Positions 24,480 through 32,772 of a DNA stretch of 64,000 nucleotides are shown piece after piece. The stretch comes from Bradyrhizobium aeschynomenes. GTDB taxonomy: Bacteria; Pseudomonadota; Alphaproteobacteria; Rhizobiales; Xanthobacteraceae. The position numbers were made by a program, and so were the translations under genes. Location: positions 62,001 through 126,000 of the forward strand of contig NZ_JABFDM010000014.1 in NCBI RefSeq assembly GCF_013178945.1, given 5' to 3'. The notes under the pieces are model-generated. The model saw only the letters and a program-made list of their open reading frames with translations, was not told where the DNA came from and searched no databases. Position 1 is the first letter of the stretch. Every line of letters begins with the position of its first letter.

Positions 24480-25697
24480 ATGCACATGGCCATTCCGCGC
24501 AACTATCAGGGCTTGACCGTTCTCGGCAACGGGTTCCGTCCGTTCTTCCTGCTCGGTGCGATGCAGGCCGCGCTGGCGATCCTGGTCTGGCTGCCGGCCT
24601 ATTACGGCGAGTTGACGCTGAGCTCTGCGTTTACGCCGCGCGACTGGCACGTGCATGAGATGCTCTACGGCTATCTGCCGGCCATCGTCACGGGCTTTCT
24701 GTTCACGGCAATTCCGAACTGGACCGGACGGCTGCCGATCCGCGGCCTGCCGCTGCTGACGCTCGTCACCGTGTGGCTGGCGGGGCGGATTGCCGTGACG
24801 CTGTCTGCCTTCGCTCCGTGGTGGGCGGCGCTGCTGATCGATGCAAGCTTCCTGCTGCTGGTCGTCCTTGCCGCGGCACGCGAGATCGTGGCGGGGCGAA
24901 ACTGGCGCAATCTGCCGGTCGTCGCGGTCGTCGGCGTGCTGTGCGCCGGCAACATCGCGTTTCATCTCGAAGTGCATCTGCGCGGCTCGGCCGATGATGC
25001 GATCCGCGTCGGCGTCGCCGTCATCGTGCTGCTGCTCGCCTTGATCGGCGGCCGCATCACGCCGAGCTTCACGCGCAACTGGCTGGTCAAGCACAATCCC
25101 GGCCGGCTTCCGGCCCCGTTCGGCCGCTTCGACATGGCCGTCGTGGTCATCAGTGCGCTGAGCCTGCTGGGCTGGATCGTCGTGCCCGACAGCGCCGCGA
25201 CCGGGCTCGCACTGGCCGCGGCCGGCATGCTGCACGCGGTGCGGCTGGCGCGCTGGGCCGGCGATCGCACGCTGCGTGAACGGCTGCTGGTGATCCTGCA
25301 TGTCGGCTATGCCTTCGTGCCGCTCGGCTTCCTGATCAATGCGGCGGCGAGCTTCGGATGGGTGCTGCCGAGCGCCGGGCTGCATGCCTGGATGGTCGGC
25401 GCCGCCGGAATCATGACGCTCGCGGTGATGACCCGAGCCACGCTCGGCCACACCGGTCAGGCGCTGACCGCCTCGGTCGCCACGCAGGTGATCTATCTCG
25501 GGATCATCGTGGCGGCGGTCACGCGGGTCTGTGCCGTGCTGGTGCCGGCGCATGCGGGAGCGCTGCTGCACGTTGCGGCCTTCGCCTGGATCATCGCCTT
25601 CTCGGGCTTTGCCCTGGCGTTCGGTCCGCTGCTGCTGGGTCTCAGGCTGCGCGCGCTCGCGATCCGCTCGACGGGGGCGGCTCAGCCGGTGCTCTGA
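24480..25697 (+). CDS. nnrS: NnrS-family haem-copper membrane protein
   Basis: NnrS proteins are twelve-helix membrane proteins linked to nitric oxide tolerance. This one has about 405 residues and many hydrophobic segments. It opens with the family block GNGFRPFFLLGAMQAALAIL and carries RDWHVHEMLYGYLPAIVTGFLFTAIPNWT, which supplies His residues. MTRATLGHTG further on is another conserved block. I use the ATG at 24480 (a second is at 24486) because an earlier start lies in the regulatory box. The last 16 bases overlap the convergent histidine kinase gene. It pairs with nnrR. Confidence 0.92.
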   Translation: MHMAIPRNYQGLTVLGNGFRPFFLLGAMQAALAILVWLPAYYGELTLSSAFTPRDWHVHEMLYGYLPAIVTGFLFTAIPNWTGRLPIRGLPLLTLVTVWLAGRIAVTLSAFAPWWAALLIDASFLLLVVLAAAREIVAGRNWRNLPVVAVVGVLCAGNIAFHLEVHLRGSADDAIRVGVAVIVLLLALIGGRITPSFTRNWLVKHNPGRLPAPFGRFDMAVVVISALSLLGWIVVPDSAATGLALAAAGMLHAVRLARWAGDRTLRERLLVILHVGYAFVPLGFLINAAASFGWVLPSAGLHAWMVGAAGIMTLAVMTRATLGHTGQALTASVATQVIYLGIIVAAVTRVCAVLVPAHAGALLHVAAFAWIIAFSGFALAFGPLLLGLRLRALAIRSTGAAQPVL

Positions 25698-28600
25698 TTG
25701 CGGGCGACCGCGCGTGAGAACACCACCTCCATGAGCGTGCCGGATTTCGGCGCCGCCTTGACGTGAAACTGCGCCCGGTTGGCTTCGACCAGCGCCTTGG
25801 TCAGCGACAGGCTGAGACCCGCGCCCTCGGAGCTCAGCTCGGCGCCGGCCGTCGCACGGAACGGCTCGAGCGCCGCAGCGACGGCCTGATCATTCAACCC
25901 ATGACCGGTGTCGCGCACGCGGAGCACCACCTCGCCGAAATCCGACAGCGCTGTCGAGACGATGACCTGGCCGCCGGCATTGGCCAGCGAGATCGAGGCC
26001 GAGATCAGGTTCGTGGCGATCTGGCGCAGCGCCCTGGTGTCGGCGATGACGGGCGGCAGCGTCTGCGACAGCGAGGTGCGGATGATGATGCGGGCGCGGT
26101 TGGCCTGCGGCTGCATCACCGCGACGCAGCCCTCGACCAGCTCGTTCAGATTCTGCGCGGTGAAGGCCAGCTCGAGCTTTCCGGTCTCGATGCGCGACAG
26201 CTCGAGCAGATCGTCGATCAGCGACACCACGCGTTCGCCGGAGGTGCGGATGTCCTTCATGTATTCGGCGTAGCGCGCATTGCCGAGCGTGCCGAAGCGT
26301 TCGCCGATCATGACCTCGGCAAAGCCGATGATCGCGTTCAGCGGCGCACGCACCTCGTGGCTGATCCGCGCCAGCATGTCGGCCTTGGCGTTGGCCGCCC
26401 GGTCGGCGACGCGCCGGGCCTGCAGCAACTCGCTTTCGCCGCGGCGCAGCTGCGACAGATCGCGGAACACGGCGAAGAAGTTCGGGCCGTCGATTCTGGT
26501 CCGGCCGATCGTCATCGAGAGCGGGATCGCGCCGCCCTGGGCGACCTTGCCGAGCACCTCGCGGCCTTGATCCAGCATGCTGGAGGCGCCGGACTGCTGC
26601 ACGCAGTCGAGATAGTCCACCACCAGCCGCGCGCTCTCCGGCGCGAACAGCTCGATCAGATTGCGGCGGACCAGCTCCGCTCCGTCGTAGCCGAACAAGG
26701 CCTCGGCGCTGCGGTTGCAGGCGTGGATGTTGCCGCCGGCATCGAACATCAGGATGCCTTCGGCCGTGACGTCGAGGATCGCGGCCAGGTCTTCGGCTTC
26801 GGCATGGCCGGCGGCCGGAGGCGGGGCGACCACGAGTGCGGGCGGCGCGGACGGCGGCGGAGCCGGCGCTGGCGCGGCTTCGGCGGCAGAAGGAAGAGCT
26901 GCCGCCGGGCCGGGCGCCGGTGCGAAGATCAGCGCATGCGCGCTGTCGCCGTCCCAGGTGATCGTGAACAAGCGCGCCTCGGCCTTGATCTCCTCGCTGG
27001 AGGAGCCGTCGGCGGCCGAGATCGTCACCGGCGTGCCTGCTTCGGATCTGCCCGTGGCGGATGGCGCGCCGGGCTCGACATAGAGGGCATCGAGCCCGCC
27101 GGCCTGCTCCAGGGTCGGCAGGTCGGCATAGCCCATCTGCTTGAAGAAGGCTGGATTGGCGTAGAGCAGCCGGTCGAGCCGATAGATCAGCATGCCGGTC
27201 GGCAGCAGATCGAGCAGGATCCGGTCGCGCTGGCTGTCGCCCTGTGCCGGCGGCGCTTCGGGCGTCAGCCAGTCCGTCTGAAGGGCGGTGCCGTGCTCAG
27301 TCACGACCTCGCTCGCCGGCGGCGCATCCGGATGCTGTGGTGGACCAAACGGATCGCTCATGCGCGGGGCCGCTTCGAACGTCGCGCCGGGACCGTCGGC
27401 CGGCGTGTTGCGGATTTCACCTTCGAGCCGGGCCGACAACTGGCGCGCAAGTTCATGAAACGCATTGTTCTCCACCGGCGTCAGCGCCGGAAGCTTGGCC
27501 TCGCCCGGGGCGCGGAACGGCACGACGTTCCCTGCCGCCTCCAAGCCGACGCCATCGACGTGGGAGGCTTCCATTGCAGCGGAAGCGTCACGCGCCGACA
27601 CGGTGATGTTGTCCTGGTGCGGCGGCGCATCTGCGGCCGGCGCATGGTCGGATTGGGCATCGTCCGGGAGCGCCTCGGCGGCGGAGGCGACATCGTCTCC
27701 GTCCGCATGCCCGGCATCGGCCATGTTCATCTCGGCCGCAGCCGCAAGCTGCGTTTCCAACCGGTCCAGCGCGTCGAGGTCGCGGCAGACGCCGAAGCCG
27801 CGATAGCCCGCATGGCTCTTGCCCTCGGCGAGGACGGGAAGTCCCGACAGCTCCACGGCCAGCCGCTCGCCATGCGCCGCAGGCCAGGTGACGACGAGCC
27901 CGCTCCAGGTTTCCCGGGTCTCGATGGCCGTGGCGACACGCCCATCCGGATCGAGCCCGAGCGCCGCCGCAAGGTCGTGCCAGGGCCGGCCCAGTTGCGC
28001 GGCGCTGGATGCGCCGATCAGGCGGGCGAACTCGTCGGAGCCGAGCGAGAACCGTCCCTCGGCATCCATCTGCCACGAAAAGCGTAGGGGATGACGGCGG
28101 CCGCGTATGGACGGATCACCGGCCGCGATGTCGTTGCTGTCGTCCAGGGCGTGCTGCATCTCCATCGAGGACGCCGCTATTTCGGCGACCTCGGGAGCGT
28201 TGGGGAGTTCGCGAGCCCTTGTCTGCTCGGCAGTCTGGGCGACCAGCACTTCGTGGGAGGGGGGCGGCGCAGGTTCGAAGTCGGATGGATGCATGTCGGT
28301 CGTCGTCTGCGACGCGAGCGGCTCGAACAACTCGGCTTCGGCGGGATCGTCGATCAGGAGGAATTCGGCCGGAGCTTCGTTGGACAGCGCAGGGGCTTCG
28401 TAGTCGGTCTGGCGTTCGGTCATTTCATCCATCGAAGGAGCAGGCGGAGTCTCGGCCGCGTCCGCGAGATCCGCGGAAGCCGGTGATGCCGGGGCGGCAT
28501 CTGCGGTGAGCTCTGCATCAGGTGTCGGCACCGGGCGCGGCGCGTCCAACTCGTCGGGCGGGGCGGGCAGCGGTACGGCGATCAGTCCGGTCTGACTGCC

Positions 28601-29209
28601 ACTGCCGATCCGGTAGAGGGTTGCGCGCTCGCTGCCGAGCAAAACCTCGGCGGCTCCATCGGCCAGCGCCGCGTTGCGGATCGCGGCGAATCGCGGATCG
28701 CTCAGATCGTGCATGCCGAACAGGTCGCGGCCGGCCGTGCTGATGCCGGCGAACTGACCGTCCTGAGTAAACGCGATCAGCGCATGCGCGCTGTCATCCA
28801 CCAGCCGTTTCAAGCGATCCGCCAAGGGGAAGCTGCGGCCGCCGCTGTCGGTGCCGGTGATCAGCACCGCGTACGCCCCGTCGGGAAGGTCGATCCGGGC
28901 GCAGCCGCAGGTCGCGAGCGTGCCGAGCGGCGCGCCGAAGCCGCGCAGACGTTCGAGTCGCAACGCGCCATGCCCGGGCAACCGCCGGCCCAATTGCGCG
29001 ATCTGGCGGCGATGCTGATCGGCGGGACCAAATGTTTTGGCGATCAGCGCCGGCACGTTTGCCGCCCCGAGCGCACGTGCGCCGACCGCATTGGCCCACA
29101 GCACGTGGCGGCCGTCGGCCGACCAGAGCCACGCAGGCAGCGCGCCCGCGGCATGGACGGCCAGCCGGGGATCGCTGAGGGCCTGCAATTCGAGATCGGC
29201 GTGGGTCAT
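25682..29209 (-). CDS. Large multi-PAS sensor histidine kinase with an altered ATP-binding N-box
   Basis: The 1175-residue protein has no clear membrane span. PAS-like regions lie near residues 10-120 and 130-190. A long acidic Ala/Pro-rich linker follows, then more PAS regions (about 390-500, 675-780 and 820-930), a HisKA domain and an HATPase domain. The phospho-acceptor is His951 in ISHEVRAPLNAIIGF. DTGHG and GAGLSLSL form the G1 and G2 boxes. The N-box reads NLISAS, with Ala1071 where the magnesium-binding Asn normally sits. The layout recalls cytoplasmic PdhS/PleC-type cell-cycle kinases of alphaproteobacteria. No response regulator is adjacent. Confidence 0.85.
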   Translation of the reverse strand: MTHADLELQALSDPRLAVHAAGALPAWLWSADGRHVLWANAVGARALGAANVPALIAKTFGPADQHRRQIAQLGRRLPGHGALRLERLRGFGAPLGTLATCGCARIDLPDGAYAVLITGTDSGGRSFPLADRLKRLVDDSAHALIAFTQDGQFAGISTAGRDLFGMHDLSDPRFAAIRNAALADGAAEVLLGSERATLYRIGSGSQTGLIAVPLPAPPDELDAPRPVPTPDAELTADAAPASPASADLADAAETPPAPSMDEMTERQTDYEAPALSNEAPAEFLLIDDPAEAELFEPLASQTTTDMHPSDFEPAPPPSHEVLVAQTAEQTRARELPNAPEVAEIAASSMEMQHALDDSNDIAAGDPSIRGRRHPLRFSWQMDAEGRFSLGSDEFARLIGASSAAQLGRPWHDLAAALGLDPDGRVATAIETRETWSGLVVTWPAAHGERLAVELSGLPVLAEGKSHAGYRGFGVCRDLDALDRLETQLAAAAEMNMADAGHADGDDVASAAEALPDDAQSDHAPAADAPPHQDNITVSARDASAAMEASHVDGVGLEAAGNVVPFRAPGEAKLPALTPVENNAFHELARQLSARLEGEIRNTPADGPGATFEAAPRMSDPFGPPQHPDAPPASEVVTEHGTALQTDWLTPEAPPAQGDSQRDRILLDLLPTGMLIYRLDRLLYANPAFFKQMGYADLPTLEQAGGLDALYVEPGAPSATGRSEAGTPVTISAADGSSSEEIKAEARLFTITWDGDSAHALIFAPAPGPAAALPSAAEAAPAPAPPPSAPPALVVAPPPAAGHAEAEDLAAILDVTAEGILMFDAGGNIHACNRSAEALFGYDGAELVRRNLIELFAPESARLVVDYLDCVQQSGASSMLDQGREVLGKVAQGGAIPLSMTIGRTRIDGPNFFAVFRDLSQLRRGESELLQARRVADRAANAKADMLARISHEVRAPLNAIIGFAEVMIGERFGTLGNARYAEYMKDIRTSGERVVSLIDDLLELSRIETGKLELAFTAQNLNELVEGCVAVMQPQANRARIIIRTSLSQTLPPVIADTRALRQIATNLISASISLANAGGQVIVSTALSDFGEVVLRVRDTGHGLNDQAVAAALEPFRATAGAELSSEGAGLSLSLTKALVEANRAQFHVKAAPKSGTLMEVVFSRAVARNQSTG

Positions 29210-29533
29210 GGGCGACGACGGCGAACGGCTCTTGTGGCGTTGATCGGCTGCCGGAAGTGGCAGCGTTAAGAATTCGTTACTATCGCGCGTTTTGAGGGCA
29301 GAGGTCCACGGCCGGGCCGGGCTGTGGTCCTGCTAAAGCTTGGATAACCTTAATGTGTTCCTCGGGCGCTCAGGAGGCGCCGAACCGGCGGCGAAAGTCG
29401 GGGTTGGACGTGGGAAGCGCGGCCGGGCGGTCAGGATGATAGGCAATGGGCCGAAGCCGCAGGCCGTCCGGCCCGATCCGGGCCAGCGGCGATGGGGCAG
29501 GCGGAGCCGATCCCGCAGCTGATGGAGGGACTC
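29210..29533. other. Non-coding stretch between kinase and first phasin gene
   Basis: Between these divergent genes lie 324 bases without a supported gene. The part near 29265-29360 is AT-richer (AGAATTCGTTACTATCGCG, then CTTGGATAACCTTAATG) and probably holds the promoters. I see no clear operator. Confidence 0.45.
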
Positions 29534-29914
29534 ATGACCGACGACGGGCGTCGATACGACATGCCGAAGGATATGCGGACCTTGGCGGAAGCCGGCTTCG
29601 ACCAGGCGCGCCAGACGTTCGAGAAGTTCCTGGCCGGCGCTGAAGCGACCGCCGGCTCGCTCGAAGAGCGCGGCGCGACCATGCGTGCGGGCGCGAAGGA
29701 CATCGGAGCCAGGGTGCTGACCTACGCCGAGAAGAACGTGCAGTCGTCGCTGGACTATGCGCAGTCGCTGGTTCACGCCAAGGATCTCCCCGAAGTGCTC
29801 AAGCTGCATAGCGAATTCGTCCAGGGCCAGATGCGCTCATTGGCCGAGCAGGCCGGCGACATGGGCCAAGCCTTCAGCAAGGCGGCCATCGAAGCCACCA
29901 AGCCGAAAGCGTGA
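29534..29914 (+). CDS. Phasin family protein (126 aa)
   Basis: Phasins are small amphipathic proteins that coat poly-hydroxybutyrate granules. This one is all-helical with the typical pattern MRTLAEAGFDQARQTFEKFL, a Gly/Ala-rich turn, TYAEKNVQSSLDYAQSLV and HSEFVQGQMRSLAEQAGDMG. The ATG at 29534 follows GGAGGG at good spacing. Frames open further upstream lack phasin features. A second phasin gene follows 244 bases downstream. Together with scoAB this supports active PHB storage. Confidence 0.87.
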   Translation: MTDDGRRYDMPKDMRTLAEAGFDQARQTFEKFLAGAEATAGSLEERGATMRAGAKDIGARVLTYAEKNVQSSLDYAQSLVHAKDLPEVLKLHSEFVQGQMRSLAEQAGDMGQAFSKAAIEATKPKA

Positions 29915-30020
29915 GGTTTTGGACACCCGAGTGCGTTGCGGCTCGTCACACGCACCGGTAGAGTTGGCATTCGGCTCGGCCCCGGGCGCGACAAACAGTT
30001 CCTGATAGTGGAATTTCCGT

Positions 30021-30032
30021 TGCGTTGCACAA
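30021..30032 (+). promoter_or_regulatory. Candidate PhaR-binding motif upstream of second phasin
   Basis: TGCGTTGCACAA matches TGCRNYGCASMA, the motif I recall as reported for the B. diazoefficiens PHB regulator PhaR. It is 127 bases before the phasin start. AT-rich sequence follows it, consistent with a promoter. Confidence 0.5.
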
Positions 30033-30158
30033 ATTCGACACGATATAGCTCTACGCGAGGTTGTTACTCACCTCCCAGGGGCGGTTCCTCTGCGTGATCC
30101 GAAGTGACTCTCCGATTGCCGGGGCGGTCCAGTCTCAATGTTTCGAAGGATGCATGCC

Positions 30159-30593
30159 ATGACCAATGCCACCGATCCTTTCTCCGCGTCCATCATCCCG
30201 TTCGAGGTTCCCGAGCAGGTGCGCGCGCTCGCCGAAAAAGGCGTGTCGCAGGCCCGTGAGAACTACGCCAAGTTCAAGGACGCCGCAGAGACCCACAATT
30301 CGGCCATCGAGGCCTTCTTCGCCAATGCCAGCAAGGGCGCCGGCGCCTACTCCTCCAAGGTGATGGAGTTCACCAAGGCCAACACGACGGCCTCGCTCGA
30401 CTTCGCCCAGGAGTTGTTCGGGGTGAAGTCGCCGACCGAGGCGATGGAGCTGTGGACCGGCTTCGCCCGCAAGCAGTTCGAGGCCTTCACCGCCCAGGCC
30501 AAGGAACTCGGCGAGCTCGGCCAGAAGGTCGCCACCGAGACGGTCGAGCCGATCAAGGAAAGCGCCACCAAGCTGTTCAAGCCGGCGGCCTGA
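30159..30593 (+). CDS. Phasin family protein (144 aa)
   Basis: This second granule-coat protein begins MTNATDPFSASIIPFEVPEQVRALAEKGVSQARENYAKF and continues with the classic phasin_2 pattern (SSKVMEFTKANTTASLDFAQELFGVKSPTEAMELW, FARKQFEAFTAQAKELGELGQKV). The ATG at 30159 has AAGGA about nine bases upstream. ATGs at 30138 and 30150 are possible but less well placed. A strong intrinsic terminator follows, so it is probably monocistronic. A PhaR-like site lies upstream. Confidence 0.9.
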   Translation: MTNATDPFSASIIPFEVPEQVRALAEKGVSQARENYAKFKDAAETHNSAIEAFFANASKGAGAYSSKVMEFTKANTTASLDFAQELFGVKSPTEAMELWTGFARKQFEAFTAQAKELGELGQKVATETVEPIKESATKLFKPAA

Positions 30594-30644
30594 GATCGCT
30601 TCGCCTGGCGCCCGACGGCGTCGGCGGCAATGGCCGACCATCCC

Positions 30645-30680
30645 GAGCCCGGCGCTGCGCGTCCGGGCTCGCTCCTTTTT
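30645..30680 (+). terminator. Intrinsic terminator after second phasin gene
   Basis: GAGCCCGG (30645-30652) pairs with CCGGGCTC (30663-30670), followed after five bases by TTTTT. It lies 51 bases after the phasin stop. Confidence 0.8.
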
Positions 30681-30845
30681 AGGGCCCGCATTTCGGGCAG
30701 GCTCCGAAACCGCTCACAAAGGCGGCAAAAAACGCCGGGGAGGCGGCCGACTTTATCCGTTCTCGGACTTGCCAAATCCGCCCGTTGCACCTAGTTTCCG
30801 GCCCGTTCGGGCGCCCCCTCTCGCGGGGCTCTGCCCGTTTCGGAT

Positions 30846-30922
30846 GCAGTTGTAGCTCAGTTGGTTAGAGCGCCTGTCTGTGGAACAGGAGGTCGGTGGT
30901 TCGAGCCCACCCAACTGTACCA
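30846..30922 (+). tRNA. tRNA-His (anticodon GTG)
   Basis: A full cloverleaf is readable. The acceptor is GCAGTTG paired with CAACTGT, and the D-arm starts GCTC. The anticodon stem CCTGT/ACAGG holds loop CTGTGGA with anticodon GTG. The T-arm contains TTCGAGC, and the CCA is encoded. Base -1 is T and base 73 is A. Most bacteria have G-1 and C73 in tRNA-His. Loss of both is a known trait of a large alphaproteobacterial clade and supports the taxonomic call. Confidence 0.97.
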
Positions 30923-31060
30923 AATCCCGACATATCCATCGTTTGCATCACCACTAGGTTCGTCCGATCTTGCGAGGTAACGAACGTCGGGGGCTGCCGA
31001 TGAGCTCCGTGGCTGGCGCGGGGCAAATGGGCGCCAAGCGATCTCTGATCCCGAGGACGC

Positions 31061-31246
31061 ATGATGGATTCGAAGTGGGCCGCAGTATTCAAGCAGCATG
31101 TCGAGCGGTCCATCGAGCAATTGTCGCTCGCGCTCACGCTTGCCGAAGAAGCCTGTGAAGACCAAGAATTTCTGAGGTTTAGGGGGACGATCGGCGATGT
31201 CATCGCTCGGCTGGACGCCATGCTTCAATGTCGTAGGGCGGATTAG
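31061..31246 (+). CDS. Small hypothetical protein (61 aa)
   Basis: The product MMDSKWAAVFKQHVERSI continues as a helical, acidic sequence (LSLALTLAEEACEDQEFLRF) with no membrane span. I recognise no domain. GAGGA lies just upstream of the ATG. Its last four codons and stop fall inside an 11-bp-armed intergenic repeat (31235-31265), so the present C-terminus may have been created by repeat insertion. It follows tRNA-His. Moderately likely to be real. Confidence 0.45.
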   Translation: MMDSKWAAVFKQHVERSIEQLSLALTLAEEACEDQEFLRFRGTIGDVIARLDAMLQCRRAD

Positions 31247-31265
31247 CGCCAGCGTAATCCGCCCT
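31235..31265. repeat. Palindromic intergenic repeat with 11-bp arms
   Basis: AGGGCGGATTA (31235-31245) and TAATCCGCCCT (31255-31265) are perfect complements with a 9-base loop (GCGCCAGCG). I recognise GGATTA...TAATCC elements as frequent in Bradyrhizobium. Confidence 0.8.
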
Positions 31266-31448
31266 CTCGAGCAAGATATTCGCGACGACCGTTGTTCCTG
31301 CCAGCGCCCTTGAGCAGCCTCTGCCCCATCCATCTCACGGTCTTGACGATGAAACGGCGGATCGCGCTGCGCTGATCCGCCCGACGCGCTGACGCATTTG
31401 AGGCCATCGTATTAGGATGCCGATCTTCGCCAAGAGACCGGAGCCAAC

Positions 31449-31844
31449 GTGCCGACGTATTTTCCAATCGATGCGGGCGTGAGCTTCGCGTGCGATGACA
31501 GCGATCTTCTCGCCGTGAACTGGCAACGGGATCATCTCTCGGCAGATTTCATCCTTCCGGGCGCGGAGAAGCGCGCGCTCCGCGTTCACTTCAACGACGC
31601 CACCATCGTCCGTCTCCTCGACGAATTTCCGCTCAGCACCGAGGCGGACACAAAGCCGGAGGGGCTGGCCTCACGCCATTTCGCCTATCGTGTCGAGGGC
31701 TCCGTGTTTGCGGAGACTCAATCGGAGGCTTGGAAGTTGAATTTTCATCCTGCCAGCCACTATCGCTTCATCACGGGATGGGGATGCATGGACGTGCTCT
31801 CCAAAGCACCGCCTCGCTTTGAAGTCGTTGATCTCGATCTCTGA
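31449..31844 (+). CDS. Hypothetical protein (131 aa)
   Basis: I do not recognise the family. The product has an even, mixed composition: MPTYFPIDAGVSFACDD at the start, LRVHFNDATIVRLLDEFPLS in the middle and FHPASHYRFITGWGCMDVL near the end. It shows no signal or membrane segment, so it looks like a folded cytosolic protein. It starts at GTG 31449, six bases after GGAG. It is flanked by repeats with no operon partner, which suggests an accessory gene. Confidence 0.6.
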   Translation: MPTYFPIDAGVSFACDDSDLLAVNWQRDHLSADFILPGAEKRALRVHFNDATIVRLLDEFPLSTEADTKPEGLASRHFAYRVEGSVFAETQSEAWKLNFHPASHYRFITGWGCMDVLSKAPPRFEVVDLDL

Positions 31845-32227
31845 TTAGTATCCGCGTGGGGCCGAAGGCAATCTGCCTGTTTGGGCCGCTTGCTTGTTCG
31901 CTGACCTCAAAGAACGGACTCTGCGTCACTTTCCGGTTTTCAGAATAATTCTTGACGCCGCCCCCAAATCAGTGGTTTTATCCGCGCATCCCGCCCAAGC
32001 GAAGGGGCGTACGCGCGGTCGTCACGATACGTGGGGCTGGGATGCGGTGGCCGTGGTGGATCAGGCGCTGATGCGCGACGACTGATCGATTGCGGACGAT
32101 GAAGTCGTGTGGTCCTGGCCTCTCGTCGCTGAGGTCAAGTCCGCAAGCGTTGCCTGACGGCACGCGCGGGCGATGGGGGCAAGAACGCCGATCCCCAGGG
32201 AGATCACGTATAAATCGTAAGCCCATC
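31845..32227. other. Gene-free stretch, probably part of a dispersed repeat
   Basis: No supported gene lies in this 383-base stretch. From about 31980 (GCGAAGGGGCGTACGCG, GTCACGATACGTGG) the sequence resembles a long repeat I have seen in Bradyrhizobium and Afipia genomes. Its 3' part is the large inverted repeat at 32228-32331. Short frames across it lack ribosome sites. Confidence 0.45.
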
Positions 32228-32331
32228 GCGCAGGGAATGCCGGATGTTCGGCTGAACCTGTGGTGACTGCCGCCTGCTTTTCTTGTTGCAGGCGGGCCAT
32301 GGGTGAGGCCTTCACCCGGCATTCCCTGCGC
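32228..32331. repeat. Inverted repeat with perfect 16-bp arms and an inner hairpin
   Basis: GCGCAGGGAATGCCGG (32228-32243) pairs exactly with 32316-32331. Inside it CCGCCTGC (32270-32277) pairs with GCAGGCGG (32288-32295). The nested structure is consistent with a folded RNA or a mobile palindromic repeat. I recall related copies in Bradyrhizobium genomes. Confidence 0.8.
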
Positions 32332-32467
32332 CCTCGCGTTGAGCGGGGGAAACGGCAGACCAACTCGGGCGTCCGGCGCCGCGAGAATGTTGGCGCGCGG
32401 GTCGACATCTCGCGATCATCATTCCGGTTCGCGGCGGGCACCAACGCTTGCCCAAGACTCCGCCGTC

Positions 32468-32487
32468 GTCCCTGCGAACGCAGGGAC
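32468..32487. repeat. Short palindromic repeat
   Basis: GTCCCTGCG-AA-CGCAGGGAC is a perfect 9-bp inverted repeat. Followed by CCGATAACCACAGG it matches another repeat family common between Bradyrhizobium genes. The remaining bases to 32772 show nothing I can name. Confidence 0.7.
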
Positions 32488-32772
32488 CGATAACCACAGG
32501 CTTTGATAGGATGATAACTGGCAGTTGCGCGTCACACGGAAATTCGCACGGAGCACGCGCGACGAGGACCGAGCGTCTGGCACAGATCTACGTCACACCG
32601 TCGATGGCATTTTTTCTCCCCTCTTGTCTCGGTTGAAGATCTGATTGATTCACGACCTTCAATGCCGTGGCTGCAACCATCGCGTGTCGTCATACATCTA
32701 GAGATAGAATTTTGCTTTTAGCCAGAGTGAGAATCACGTAGTCCGAGATTGCACCTGGAGCAACTTGCAACA

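Noticed and set aside
25763..28087. 774-codon frame antisense to the histidine kinase
   Set aside because: Antisense shadow with Arg/Gly-rich low-complexity sequence and no domain.
29333..29809. 158-codon frame antisense to the first phasin
   Set aside because: Antisense composition, and it overlaps a clear phasin gene.
30857..31333. 158-codon minus-strand frame over tRNA-His and the small gene
   Set aside because: It runs through the tRNA in antisense. The tail (YSWVGSNHRPPVPQTGAL) is the usual translation of an antisense tRNA.
31894..32085. 63-codon frame in the repeat island
   Set aside because: It lies mostly in dispersed-repeat sequence, has no ribosome site, and its product has no recognisable pattern.
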